This document shows, piece by piece, positions 24,887 through 33,173 of a DNA stretch of 64,000 nt. Origin of the DNA: Hymenobacter arizonensis (lineage in GTDB: Bacteria; Bacteroidota; Bacteroidia; Cytophagales; Hymenobacteraceae); assembly GCF_900115775.1 (NCBI RefSeq), contig NZ_FOXS01000003.1, positions 434,001-498,000 of the forward strand. The letters run 5' to 3'. The position numbers were made by a program, and so were the translations under genes. Positions within the stretch are counted from its first letter, which is position 1; each line of letters starts with the position of its first letter. The notes beneath the pieces are model-generated. The model did no database searches, was not told the DNA's origin, and saw nothing but the letters and a program-made list of their open reading frames with translations.

Positions 24887-26339
24887 AAACGGCACGAGCT
24901 AAAGTGGTAACGGGCTTAGGGGTGTCGAGGGTAGGGCCCAGAAAAATGAATACCCACGACGTATAGAGGAGTAGCGAAGACGGGTACTGATTCATAATCT
25001 CGTTGCCGTAGCTGGCCATGAGAATGCCGGCGTAGCCAGCCGTGAGGGCCAGCAGCTTTTGCCGCAGCACGGGGTCGCGGATGCGCCAGACAATGCCCGC
25101 GCATTTGCCCAGTATGTAGAGCATGAAGCCGAACCAGACAATGAAGCCGATGATGCCGTAGTGGCCCCAGACCTTCACAAAATAGCTGTCAGGAGCAATT
25201 CTGGACAGGAACTTGTCGCGGTTATACAGCTTGCCCCAGTTGCCCATCACGCCCATGCCGCCGCCAAAGGGCCGGGTAGACATATAGTCGCGCAGAATGG
25301 CCTGGTTTTCCAGGCGCACCAGCAGCGACGGGTCGTTGGGGTCGAGCGCCGTGCGCATGCGGAACACGTTGGGGTTGGTGTCGCCAATCTTGGTGTACTT
25401 CAGCACCCCAAAAGCCCCGGCCGCCAGAAAGCAGCCCAGAATGAGAATGGCCACGCGCTTGCTGAGCACCAGGTACACAAACGCCCCCACCACCAGCACG
25501 AAGAAGGCCCCTCGGGTACCGGAAACCAACATGCCGTACAGCATTATCAAAGCCGCCCCGGCCAACAACGCTCGTTTCTGCCAGGAGAAGGGGCCAATGG
25601 CCAAAATGCCGCATATCAGCGCCACGTGCGCCATGGACGACCCAAACTGCGCTGCCTCGCTGTAGAATGAGAAAGCCCGCAGCTGCCCCCATATTACGTG
25701 GGTTACGGCGCCGCCTCTGTTCAGCCAGAGTTGCTCCATGGCATCCACCCCGTTCACCTTCTGGTTGATGCCGTAAAGCGCGCCAAACACCGATAAGCCG
25801 ATGATGATGTTGATGAACAGGTCCAGGTCGCGCTTGGTGTTGAAAACCATGAAGCACAGCGGCACCGTCATGAACCAAATCAGGGCGCTGCCCCGCAGCT
25901 CAAAAAACCAACCAGTAACGCTGGCGCCCGCCGGGTTGGCAACTTCTATAATGTTGATAATAAACCAAATAACCGTGATGCGGCACAGGTCGTTGTGGAT
26001 GCGGCGCCAGTCGGGGCGCACCGTTTGATGAAACAGCACGGCCACCCAGGTCAGCACCAGGATAATCTCCATGGCCGTGCCCGCGGGCAGGTCGATGAAG
26101 TGCCGGGTGAGGTAGCTCAGCAGGAAGGAATAGACCAAAGCTGAGATGTAGCCAGCCTTCGGATTGTTAAAAATTACAATCAGGAAGGCGACAATCAGCG
26201 GCGTAGCCAGTATCAGCGTCGGCACGGCCAGCCCCAGCTGGCCGGAAAGCCACCCGCCCAGCAATGCCACGGCCAATGCCCCGGGCAGCAGCCAGGGGGA
26301 ATTGAGCACGTTTTGAGCGGGTGTGGGCGTAAATCTCAT
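24879..26339 (-). CDS. Wzy/O-antigen-ligase-type polymerase
   Basis: A 486-residue membrane protein with about 12 hydrophobic segments. SGTRGAFFVLVVGAFVYL matches the short motif of the Wzy_C (O-antigen ligase/polymerase) domain, and the long periplasmic loop that follows (about 330-400, with RPFGGGMGVMGNWGKLY and SYFVKVWGHYGIIG) is the usual catalytic loop. It would polymerise lipid-linked repeats in the periplasm. It starts 42 bp after the copolymerase gene. Confidence 0.8.
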   Translation of the reverse strand: MRFTPTPAQNVLNSPWLLPGALAVALLGGWLSGQLGLAVPTLILATPLIVAFLIVIFNNPKAGYISALVYSFLLSYLTRHFIDLPAGTAMEIILVLTWVAVLFHQTVRPDWRRIHNDLCRITVIWFIINIIEVANPAGASVTGWFFELRGSALIWFMTVPLCFMVFNTKRDLDLFINIIIGLSVFGALYGINQKVNGVDAMEQLWLNRGGAVTHVIWGQLRAFSFYSEAAQFGSSMAHVALICGILAIGPFSWQKRALLAGAALIMLYGMLVSGTRGAFFVLVVGAFVYLVLSKRVAILILGCFLAAGAFGVLKYTKIGDTNPNVFRMRTALDPNDPSLLVRLENQAILRDYMSTRPFGGGMGVMGNWGKLYNRDKFLSRIAPDSYFVKVWGHYGIIGFIVWFGFMLYILGKCAGIVWRIRDPVLRQKLLALTAGYAGILMASYGNEIMNQYPSSLLLYTSWVFIFLGPTLDTPKPVTTLARAVYA

Positions 26340-26381
26340 GAGTAAGCAATCCAGGAACGAGGCGGCAAAGGGTACTGGACC

Positions 26382-28499
26382 CTAAGCCATTGCCTCTTCG
26401 CCGTGGTGCTGCGACACGCCCGACAAAACCACTTCGACCGGCGCCGAGGTAGCAGAGCGGAGCTGCTCCACGGTCTGATGGTCGGTGTGGCGCCAGGCGC
26501 GAGTGGCCGGCACGGTAAGGAAAACAAGGTTGAGCTGGCGCAGCAGGCCTACCGGCAACGCTTCTTCGCGCAGGGCCGGGAACTCTACCAGCACCACCTG
26601 CACGTCAGGCGAGCTGATTTCTGACATGCGCTTGGGCGTGGCGTGCTGAATGAGCTGGTCGAGCTGCCAGCCTTGCACGGCAGCCGCTTCCGACGGGTAG
26701 AACAGCGACGGCGCGTCGGTGCCGGGGTTGGCCCCGTCAGTATCGGGGTACAAGGCCAGGGTTTGCACGCCCATTTCGTGGCAGCGCTGCGAAAGGCCCT
26801 GGCATAAAGTGGTTTTGCCTTCCTGGCGCTGCACGCTGAAGATGCCCACCACAAACGGAGGTGGCACCGGCGAGGTGTTGGCTTTGAGCAAAATGTGCCG
26901 CACCAATTGGTCGAGGCTGCGTTGCTGCGCGGCTTGCAGCTGCTTGGTAGCAGGCGCGTGCGAGTCCAGTGTCATGCCGGCCACGGGCAACCCAATCTGC
27001 CGCATGGCTTCCGATGGGTTCTTCAACGACTTGTCGAGCAGGCCCAGGCCCACAATAGTCCCGGCCACAAACACGAAGCCACCGAGGCCACTCAGCAGCA
27101 CCATCATCATCAGCTTGTTGCTTTTGGGCTGCGAGGGCAGGTTCGGCGGGTCCACAATCTTCAGGTTGGCCGTGAGGGCGGTGTTTTGCTGAGTAGCCTT
27201 GCTTGCGTTCAGGCTGGCCAGCACCGAGAGGTAGGCTTTTTCGGCCAGCTCTATCTCGCGGCCAATGCGCTTGAGGGTTGCGCCCAGAGGAGCCATGCGC
27301 TGGTACTCGCGCTCAAACTCCTGCCGGCGGCGGTTCATTACTTCCAGCTTGGCCTTGTTCGACTCCACCAGCACCATGTTTTGCACCCACTCGCCCAGCA
27401 GGTCCTTGTTGGGAATGCCTTCGACGGAGCTGCTCTGCACGGCAAGAAGGTCCACGTTGTTCTGGATGGCTTGGGCGGCTTGGTCGGCTTCGGCCTTGAG
27501 CTGCTTGGTTTTGTTGGGGTCGTTCTGGCCAAAAAGCTCCTGGTCGGCAATGCTGGCGCTGAGGCGGCTAAGCTTCCGGCGCTGCTCTATCATCTGGGCG
27601 CTGCTCATCAACGAGGCCTGGCGGCCACCAAGCTTGCGGTTCACCGCACTGAGGGCGGCCTGTGCACCGGCATACTGCTGGTTCATCTCGGTGAGTTGCC
27701 CCGCCAGCGACTCCTTCTGCATGGCCACGTTGTTGGACTGCGACTCGAAGTTGATGATGTTATTCTCGCGGTTAAACGCCAGGTTTTCGGCCTCGGCCTT
27801 GTCGAGCCGGTCTTTGGCACGCTTCAGCTCCTCTTCATAGTACTTAATAACCGAGCTGGTCTGGCCTTCGCGCAGGTTGCGGGACTGGTTCAGAAACACC
27901 TGGGTCACCAGCGAAAGCGTGGTGCGGGCAAGGTCCGGGTCGTGGCTGTCAAAGTACAGCCGCACCAGGTCGCTGGAGCCAACACGGCTTGCCGAGAGGT
28001 CTTTCAGCGCGGCCAGCGAGTATGTGGGGTTGGCCGAGTTCAGCAGCCGCTGCACGGGGTTGCTGTTGTTGGTTTGGGCGTAAGCGCGCACCTTTTCCAG
28101 GGTGGCCTCCTGCGTGGGGCCCGTAAGTTGCTGGCGCAGGCGGGCCGGCAGGCTCTCCCGGAGCCCTTCGTAAGTTGGTGAAGCCAGCAACGAGGGCTGC
28201 TGGCTGGTTTCCCACAGGTGCTTCGCCAACAGGCTGTAAATCACCTCCTCTTTGGTGGTGCGCGACGTAATCAGGTTGATGAGGTTGTCGAACGCGTTGT
28301 TGGTTGTGTTATAGTCCGCCGCCGCATTGCCCGTGAGCGAGTAGCCCGAGGCAATGCCCGTGTAAATGGTGGTGTCGGAGCTATAGGTTTGGGGCAGCTG
28401 GCGCGCAAAGAAATAGGTCGAGACACTGAGCACCAGCGGCACCAACAGCAGCAAGACCCATTTCCGCTTCAGCAGCCGGAATATCTCGTACAAACTCAT
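26382..28499 (-). CDS. Wzz/GumC-type polysaccharide copolymerase with degenerate BY-kinase-like domain
   Basis: A 705-residue inner-membrane protein that would control chain length and export. An N-terminal Wzz domain has TM1 (WVLLLLVPLVLSVSTYFF), and a long coiled-coil periplasmic part (about 200-440) ends at TM2 around residues 465-490. The cytoplasmic domain resembles a bacterial tyrosine kinase, but the Walker A region reads SVQRQEGKTT, the Walker A' region LALYPDTDG lacks the usual pattern, and there is no C-terminal Tyr cluster. Nucleotide hydrolysis and autophosphorylation are therefore doubtful. It overlaps the TolC gene by 4 bp. Confidence 0.8.
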   Translation of the reverse strand: MSLYEIFRLLKRKWVLLLLVPLVLSVSTYFFARQLPQTYSSDTTIYTGIASGYSLTGNAAADYNTTNNAFDNLINLITSRTTKEEVIYSLLAKHLWETSQQPSLLASPTYEGLRESLPARLRQQLTGPTQEATLEKVRAYAQTNNSNPVQRLLNSANPTYSLAALKDLSASRVGSSDLVRLYFDSHDPDLARTTLSLVTQVFLNQSRNLREGQTSSVIKYYEEELKRAKDRLDKAEAENLAFNRENNIINFESQSNNVAMQKESLAGQLTEMNQQYAGAQAALSAVNRKLGGRQASLMSSAQMIEQRRKLSRLSASIADQELFGQNDPNKTKQLKAEADQAAQAIQNNVDLLAVQSSSVEGIPNKDLLGEWVQNMVLVESNKAKLEVMNRRRQEFEREYQRMAPLGATLKRIGREIELAEKAYLSVLASLNASKATQQNTALTANLKIVDPPNLPSQPKSNKLMMMVLLSGLGGFVFVAGTIVGLGLLDKSLKNPSEAMRQIGLPVAGMTLDSHAPATKQLQAAQQRSLDQLVRHILLKANTSPVPPPFVVGIFSVQRQEGKTTLCQGLSQRCHEMGVQTLALYPDTDGANPGTDAPSLFYPSEAAAVQGWQLDQLIQHATPKRMSEISSPDVQVVLVEFPALREEALPVGLLRQLNLVFLTVPATRAWRHTDHQTVEQLRSATSAPVEVVLSGVSQHHGEEAMA

Positions 28500-29230
28500 T
28501 TACTTGTCATTAAAGTTGAAATTTTAGCGCCAACCACTTCTTCCAGCAGCATAAATGCCGTGTCGTATTGGTTGCGGGCCGACTCCAGGGCCACCGAAGC
28601 CGAGGTCAGGCTACTGTTAGCACCGGAAAGCTCCTGCAAGGTCATTTGGCCCTGCCGGAACTGCTTCTCGGCCAGCTGGTAGTTGGTCCGAACGTTTACC
28701 AGAGCCTCTTGCTGCAAGGTAAAAACTTTTCGGGCCAGGCGCACGCTTTGGTACATCGGGATAATCTGCTCCCGAATCTGGTTTTCGCGGTCCTGCTGCA
28801 GGGCTTCGGTGCGCTGCAGCGCCAACTGCTCGCGCTTGATGTTATTGCCGCGGCTCACGAATTGCCCAAGCGGCAGGTTCAACGAAGCAACGGCCGAGTA
28901 GCGCGGCGTATTGCGTATCGCAATTTGGTCAACCCCCAGGTTGCCCACCGCCAGCAGGTTGCCATAGCTGTAGTTGGCACCCACGGCAACGTTGTTAAAG
29001 ATGGCTTCCTTCGCCAGCGTCACGTTTTGCTTGGCAATGCCCTTTTCCAGCTCCATGGCTTTCATCTGCGCCGAGTGCCGAAGGGCAGCCGCGGTCAGCA
29101 GGGGCAGTGCCGTTTCCGGCGAGTCAAAAAAAACGCTTTGCCAGGTCTCGCTAGGCGCGGGTTTTGCCTGGCCAAATGCCAGTGTTGTGTGCAGCGCGAG
29201 CAGCAAGCCACTCAAGAGCGTCCTCATCAT
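28496..29230 (-). CDS. Short TolC-family protein
   Basis: A 244-residue exported protein (signal LLSGLLLALHTTLAFG). It shows one TolC-type repeat: a beta hairpin pair flanked by long helices, with PRYSAVASLNLPLGQF and heptad-rich helices to the C-terminus. Classical TolC proteins have two such repeats and about 450 residues, so this is about half size. It overlaps its neighbours by 4 bp on both sides, so it looks intact rather than truncated. It may form part of an outer-membrane or periplasmic export duct. Confidence 0.75.
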   Translation of the reverse strand: MMRTLLSGLLLALHTTLAFGQAKPAPSETWQSVFFDSPETALPLLTAAALRHSAQMKAMELEKGIAKQNVTLAKEAIFNNVAVGANYSYGNLLAVGNLGVDQIAIRNTPRYSAVASLNLPLGQFVSRGNNIKREQLALQRTEALQQDRENQIREQIIPMYQSVRLARKVFTLQQEALVNVRTNYQLAEKQFRQGQMTLQELSGANSSLTSASVALESARNQYDTAFMLLEEVVGAKISTLMTSK

Positions 29231-30417
29231 ACGTTTTCCTTCTGAAATAAAGCGGGAATGGTTTTCAAGATGATTTCCAGGTCTTTTTTCATCGAATAGT
29301 CCCGTGCGTATTCAATGTCCAAAGCTTTGCGTTCTTCCTCCGACATGTCGCCGCCTTTGCCGCGGCGGCTCACCTGCCACAAGCCCGTGATACCGGCCGG
29401 CGCAATAAAGCGCCGGGAGTACTCGTCGGTGAGCAGTTTTTCGGCCTCGTACAGCGGCAGGGGGCGGTTGCCGACCAGCGACATGTCGCCCCGAAGCACG
29501 TTGTAGAGCTGCGGAAGCTCGTCGATGCTGGTGTTGCGCATAAACCGGCCCAGGCGCGTAACGCGGGGGTCGTTCACGATTTTGATAAACGCCGGGGCCT
29601 CTTCGGCCTTTTTCTGCCAGCGGTACTTCTTCTCACAAATCAGGCGCCCGCGCTGGTCCACCAGCTGCTGTTGGCAGGCGGTGCCGGCGGCGGTGCACGC
29701 GTCGCACAGCCCCGCCAGCCCGTTGGCCTCCGGCGCCGTGCTCGACCCGTTGGCCTGGTACTGGTTCAGGTTTTTAATGGAATCCAGCATCTGGTCCGCA
29801 TCCGAGCGCATCGAGCGCAGCTTCCAGAACTTGAAAACCCGGTAGCCCGCGCCCACGCGGTAGGAATAGTAGAACACCGGCCCGCGCGATTCGAGCTTGA
29901 TAAGAGCTGCCAGCACCAACAGGATGGGCGAGAGCACCAGCAGCGCCCCACCCGCCACCACCACGTCCATGAGGCGCTTGCTCAGGGGCATGCGCAGGGC
30001 GTAGGGGCTGGTGGTGTCTATTTGCACGGGGCGGGCCCGCGCCAGGAAGTGCAGGCGCGTGAGTAGTCGCTCCTGGTCGTCTTGGGCTGAGAATATTTCG
30101 CTGCCCGGGCTTTCCAGCAGCACCGTCCGCAGGGCGGGGGCTACCGGCTGCTGCACCACCCACAGTATGGGCTGGGCCACGTGGTTTTGCTCCTTAAGCA
30201 CGCGCATCAGGCGCAAGCCTAAGCTAGACGCCGCGTCGGCAGCGTTAATTACTGCGGTGAAAGGCATGGGTTGCTGCGCGCAGAGCGCCAGCACTTGTTC
30301 GGCAGTCGTTACGACTACCGCTTCCAGTTCCTGCACAAATTCCTGTTGGAAGCGCCGGCCCTCCTGTTCGTCGGGCGTTATGTACAAGACGGGTATTTTA
30401 CCAGTAGTCAAGCTCAT
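29227..30417 (-). CDS. Polyprenyl-phosphate sugar-phosphate transferase with receiver-like N-terminus
   Basis: A 396-residue priming transferase that would load the first sugar phosphate onto undecaprenyl phosphate. Residues 1-130 look like a response-regulator receiver fold (VLYITPDEQEGRRF) lacking the phospho-acceptor motif. One membrane helix follows (VVAGGALLVLSPILLVLAAL). The catalytic domain has KLRSMRSDAD, NDPRVTRLGRFMR, SIDELPQLYNVL and GITGLWQVSRRG. An insertion carries CDAC and two more Cys. ATG 30417 overlaps the upstream stop codon (ATGA), which fixes the start. Confidence 0.85.
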   Translation of the reverse strand: MSLTTGKIPVLYITPDEQEGRRFQQEFVQELEAVVVTTAEQVLALCAQQPMPFTAVINAADAASSLGLRLMRVLKEQNHVAQPILWVVQQPVAPALRTVLLESPGSEIFSAQDDQERLLTRLHFLARARPVQIDTTSPYALRMPLSKRLMDVVVAGGALLVLSPILLVLAALIKLESRGPVFYYSYRVGAGYRVFKFWKLRSMRSDADQMLDSIKNLNQYQANGSSTAPEANGLAGLCDACTAAGTACQQQLVDQRGRLICEKKYRWQKKAEEAPAFIKIVNDPRVTRLGRFMRNTSIDELPQLYNVLRGDMSLVGNRPLPLYEAEKLLTDEYSRRFIAPAGITGLWQVSRRGKGGDMSEEERKALDIEYARDYSMKKDLEIILKTIPALFQKENV

Positions 30418-30800
30418 ACCCGAATGCGGTTCAGCAGGTTTTGAATGCGCAAACTTAGCTCCTCGGGGTTGAAGGGCTTTACCAGGTAGTCGTCGGCACC
30501 CAGCCGCAAGCATAGAATCTTGTTGCTCGTGCTTTCCTTGCCCGACAGAATAATCAGGCCCACATCGCGGTGGCGGCTGCTGGCCCGAATCTGCTTAATG
30601 AAGTCCGGCCCGTCCATTACCGGCATGTCGTAATCAGCCACAATGGCGTCGGGGCTGTTGCCTTGCTCCAACCATTGCATGGCCTCCAGCCCGTTAGACT
30701 TAACCACAACTTTGTAATCAGCGCCGAAATAATGCTCCAAAATCAAGCAAATTGACGGTTCGTCATCGACTATAAGTAGTGTTTTTTTAATAATGGGCAT
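30414..30800 (-). CDS. Single-domain response regulator
   Basis: A 128-residue CheY-like receiver with no output domain. LLIVDDEP holds the acidic pocket, the phospho-acceptor is probably Asp56 (VADYDMPVMDG), the Thr/Ser switch is in ILSGKES, and VKPFNPEEL carries the conserved Lys. ATG 30800 begins the receiver fold directly; the upstream extension is AT-rich and unlikely to be coding. It is the first gene of the polysaccharide operon and overlaps the transferase by 4 bp, so it may act on that protein's receiver-like domain or on the nearby hybrid kinase. Confidence 0.85.
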   Translation of the reverse strand: MPIIKKTLLIVDDEPSICLILEHYFGADYKVVVKSNGLEAMQWLEQGNSPDAIVADYDMPVMDGPDFIKQIRASSRHRDVGLIILSGKESTSNKILCLRLGADDYLVKPFNPEELSLRIQNLLNRIRV

Positions 30801-31565
30801 AGTTTGTTTTCTGTTTTGTGAAAAATCAGAGTTTATATATAGCACAATCGGATACCAATATAAGGTACCCTCATTGCTAACAAGCATACTGCCAAAGGCT
30901 GTTTGAGGTTGATTTATCTGCACATAATTTTCATACAAACTACGGTAAAAGCCGCATCGTGGATTCAAAAATTCGCTGATAATTAGTGTATTACATTTAA
31001 AACAGTTCTTATTTGAAATAGTGCTTCATTCTGTTTCATTAATTGTAGGTCTAGAGCAATTTGGCCATTCAGAGCATTGCAAGAGGCATTTTTTATTACG
31101 CCAGCATTACGCGCAAACAATGGGTTCGGCCGGTTTTAAGGCAGCCTGTGCGCTGAATCGGAGTCCAATAACCTCATCATTATGATTAATGAGAATTTGC
31201 GTTTTACTGAGATTTAGTTTTTTGAAAAGACTGATAAGCAAAAAGCATAGTTAGATGCTTTCAACAGCCTTTTTTGCGGTTCAGGAGATATTAAGCTGAC
31301 TTGGTTGCAAGTGCAGCGCATTGACAGAAGCAGGTGTCACGGTTAAGCGCAGGGCATACCGTAGAATGATTTCATTTCTTAAGTTAGCTACTGCAAACTC
31401 AACAGCCTTAAGGCATGAGTAAAACGACCCTGCCCCGGATGGGCTGTTCACGAAAGAACAGCCCATCCGGGGCAGGGCACTTGACTGATTCTGTTGGGCT
31501 AACAGGCCCGGATGCGGGTTGGATTGTGAGCTGCTGCTAGTAAGCTCTCGAATGTTATTATATCA
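30801..31565. other. AT-rich intergenic region, probable polysaccharide operon promoter
   Basis: 765 bp between the operon start and the small PA14 gene. The 200 bp next to 30800 is strongly AT-rich and should contain the minus-strand promoter of the polysaccharide operon; I could not fix a clear TAnnTTTG box. The right part holds the hairpin at 31428-31478. No supported gene. Confidence 0.5.
31428..31478 (-). terminator. Long-stem terminator of the small PA14 gene
   Basis: A perfect 22-bp inverted repeat (CCCTGCCCCGGATGGGCTGT / its complement) around a 6-7-nt loop, about 88 bp after the stop of the PA14 gene. On the minus strand it is followed by GTCGTTTTAC, a short T-run. Confidence 0.75.
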
Positions 31566-32507
31566 TTACCGGGTAATAGTAAACCGGGTATTAATGACTT
31601 CGTGTTGGGTGATGAGTCGGACGAAGAAGACGCCGTCGGGTAGGCCGTTGGTGTCGAAGGGCACGTGCTGGAGCTCGCCGGCGGGGCGGGTGTCGGCCAG
31701 CAGCTGGCGCAGGCGTTGGCCCTGCAGGTTGTAGAGGGCCAGGGTGACGGGGCCGGCCTGGGCCAGGCGGAAGGCCACCGTGGCGCGGCCCCCTTGCCCG
31801 GCCACGGGGTTGGGGTACACCGAGGCCGTCGTGCCGGCCTCGGCGGCGGCTACCGTAGCGCTGCTGCCCGTGGCGCTGCTAGTCAGCGAGGCGGTAGAAG
31901 CAAAGGGCAGCAGGTTGGCGCCGGGGATGGGCTCTTGGCGGGTGCCGTTGGGCAGGCGCCAGGCCACGGCCAGGTAGCCCGGGCCCCAGCTCTGCTTGTG
32001 CAGGGCCTCGACGTAGTAGCGCGTGCCGGCCGTGAGCTGCACCGGGGCCGACTGCTGGCTGGCCATGCGCGTGAAGTCGCGGTTGCCGCTGGTCCAGCCG
32101 GCGCAGGAAGCGATGCGGACTTTCTTGGCCGGGTCGTCGCTGGTGCTCAGGAAGAGCTCGGCCGCGTCGTCGCCCACCACCCAGAAGGTGTAGGCCCCGC
32201 TCGTGGGCGGGCAGAGGTAGGCGCGGACCCGGGCCCCGTAGTTGAAGCCCGACTGGGCCGGCGCTTCGAAGCTGGCGATGGCCGCCGTGCTGCTCGGCGC
32301 GCTGCCGGTGGGGATGTCGCCCACGGCCGAGCCGTTGACGTTGGCCCACACCTGGTACGTGGCGCTACCCGCCCCGCTGCAGCTTGCTGATGTTTGTGCC
32401 ATGGCGGCTGGCGCCGCCAAGCTTACAGCACCTACAGTGGCGATAATTAGAAGTGAATTTATTATGGCAGGAGCAATTTTTATTATAACTTTTTCAATAA
32501 AAAACAT
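31566..32507 (-). CDS. Secreted PA14-domain protein with T9SS sorting domain
   Basis: A 313-residue exported protein. The signal peptide ends near AAPAAMAQ. Residues about 43-195 are one PA14 domain (GAYTFWVVGDDAAELFLS, WTSGNRDF, YYVEALHKQSWGPGYLAVAW), a fold that binds carbohydrates in many surface proteins. The last ~85 residues (SVYPNPVAGQ...RFTITR) are a type A T9SS C-terminal sorting domain. The C-terminal third is nearly identical at DNA level to the end of the larger gene at 35890. There is no catalytic domain, so it may bind the exopolysaccharide. Confidence 0.85.
   Translation of the reverse strand: MFFIEKVIIKIAPAIINSLLIIATVGAVSLAAPAAMAQTSASCSGAGSATYQVWANVNGSAVGDIPTGSAPSSTAAIASFEAPAQSGFNYGARVRAYLCPPTSGAYTFWVVGDDAAELFLSTSDDPAKKVRIASCAGWTSGNRDFTRMASQQSAPVQLTAGTRYYVEALHKQSWGPGYLAVAWRLPNGTRQEPIPGANLLPFASTASLTSSATGSSATVAAAEAGTTASVYPNPVAGQGGRATVAFRLAQAGPVTLALYNLQGQRLRQLLADTRPAGELQHVPFDTNGLPDGVFFVRLITQHEVINTRFTITR
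31594..32042 (-). repeat. Near-identical 449-bp repeat, copy 1
   Basis: Covers the T9SS sorting domain and the end of the PA14 domain. Aligned without gaps to 35918-36366 (constant offset 4324), I count about five differences by eye, all in the first ~130 bp; the remaining ~320 bp look identical. Similarity drops sharply beyond both ends. Confidence 0.85.
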
Positions 32508-33173
32508 AGGCTGGTAACTAGCGTTTTCGTACTTAAAAGGCTCCTGACTGCCTCAATTATTAAAATTGATTAGGGCATGCACACCATAAAGTTAGTAGGA
32601 GGAATTTCTGAAATAGGATTTCACCCGTACAACATTTTGGCATAGATTAACTTGATATTCCTTATTATTGGTGATTTATAGATTGTTGCAGTGAGTAATG
32701 TCGTGTTATGATTAATGGGTGAATTATACTGGCATCTCAATTTTATAAAGAGATGTTACAGTCGACCCTAACACCTTTATACCTTTTGGAGGTGCATAAT
32801 TCAATTTTTAGCTTTTATGCTTCTTTGCACCAAATGAAGAGGAAAATACTACTATGTAGTAGTGTAAAACTGTCTCACTATGTGTCGGCATAAAAGGCCG
32901 TCCTGATGTGCTTGTGTCCACCAAGTGCAGGCGAGACATACGGGCCGCTACTGGGCAGGATGCTGCTGCGGAACCCCTTCCAAAATAGCCAAAAAGCACA
33001 GCCCCTGCCGGGCACTTCGAACTAGCGAAGCGCCCGGCAGGGGCTGAAGATTGAATCGGCATTGATACCGGGACGGACCCGGTGCTAATTACCTAAGAGA
33101 GTGGTTCCGCCCTTGGTCTGGTAGAGCGTTGGCGCACCGCTTCAAGTCTGTTATTGAGCACAGGCTCGTAGTA
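32508..33173. other. AT-rich intergenic region with kinase terminator
   Basis: 666 bp. The left ~350 bp is AT-rich and upstream of the small PA14 gene, so it probably holds that promoter. The right part contains the strong hairpin at 32992-33045. No open frame here looks like a gene. Confidence 0.55.
32992..33045 (-). terminator. Terminator of the hybrid kinase gene
   Basis: Stem AGCCCCTGCCGGGC / GCCCGGCAGGGGCT extended by a CTTCG/CGAAG inner stem, followed on the minus strand by GTGCTTTTTGG. It lies about 130 bp beyond the kinase stop codon. Confidence 0.8.

Noticed and set aside
26895..28181. 428-codon plus-strand frame opposite the copolymerase gene
   Set aside because: Antisense shadow with no recognisable domain; the minus-strand Wzz protein is clear.
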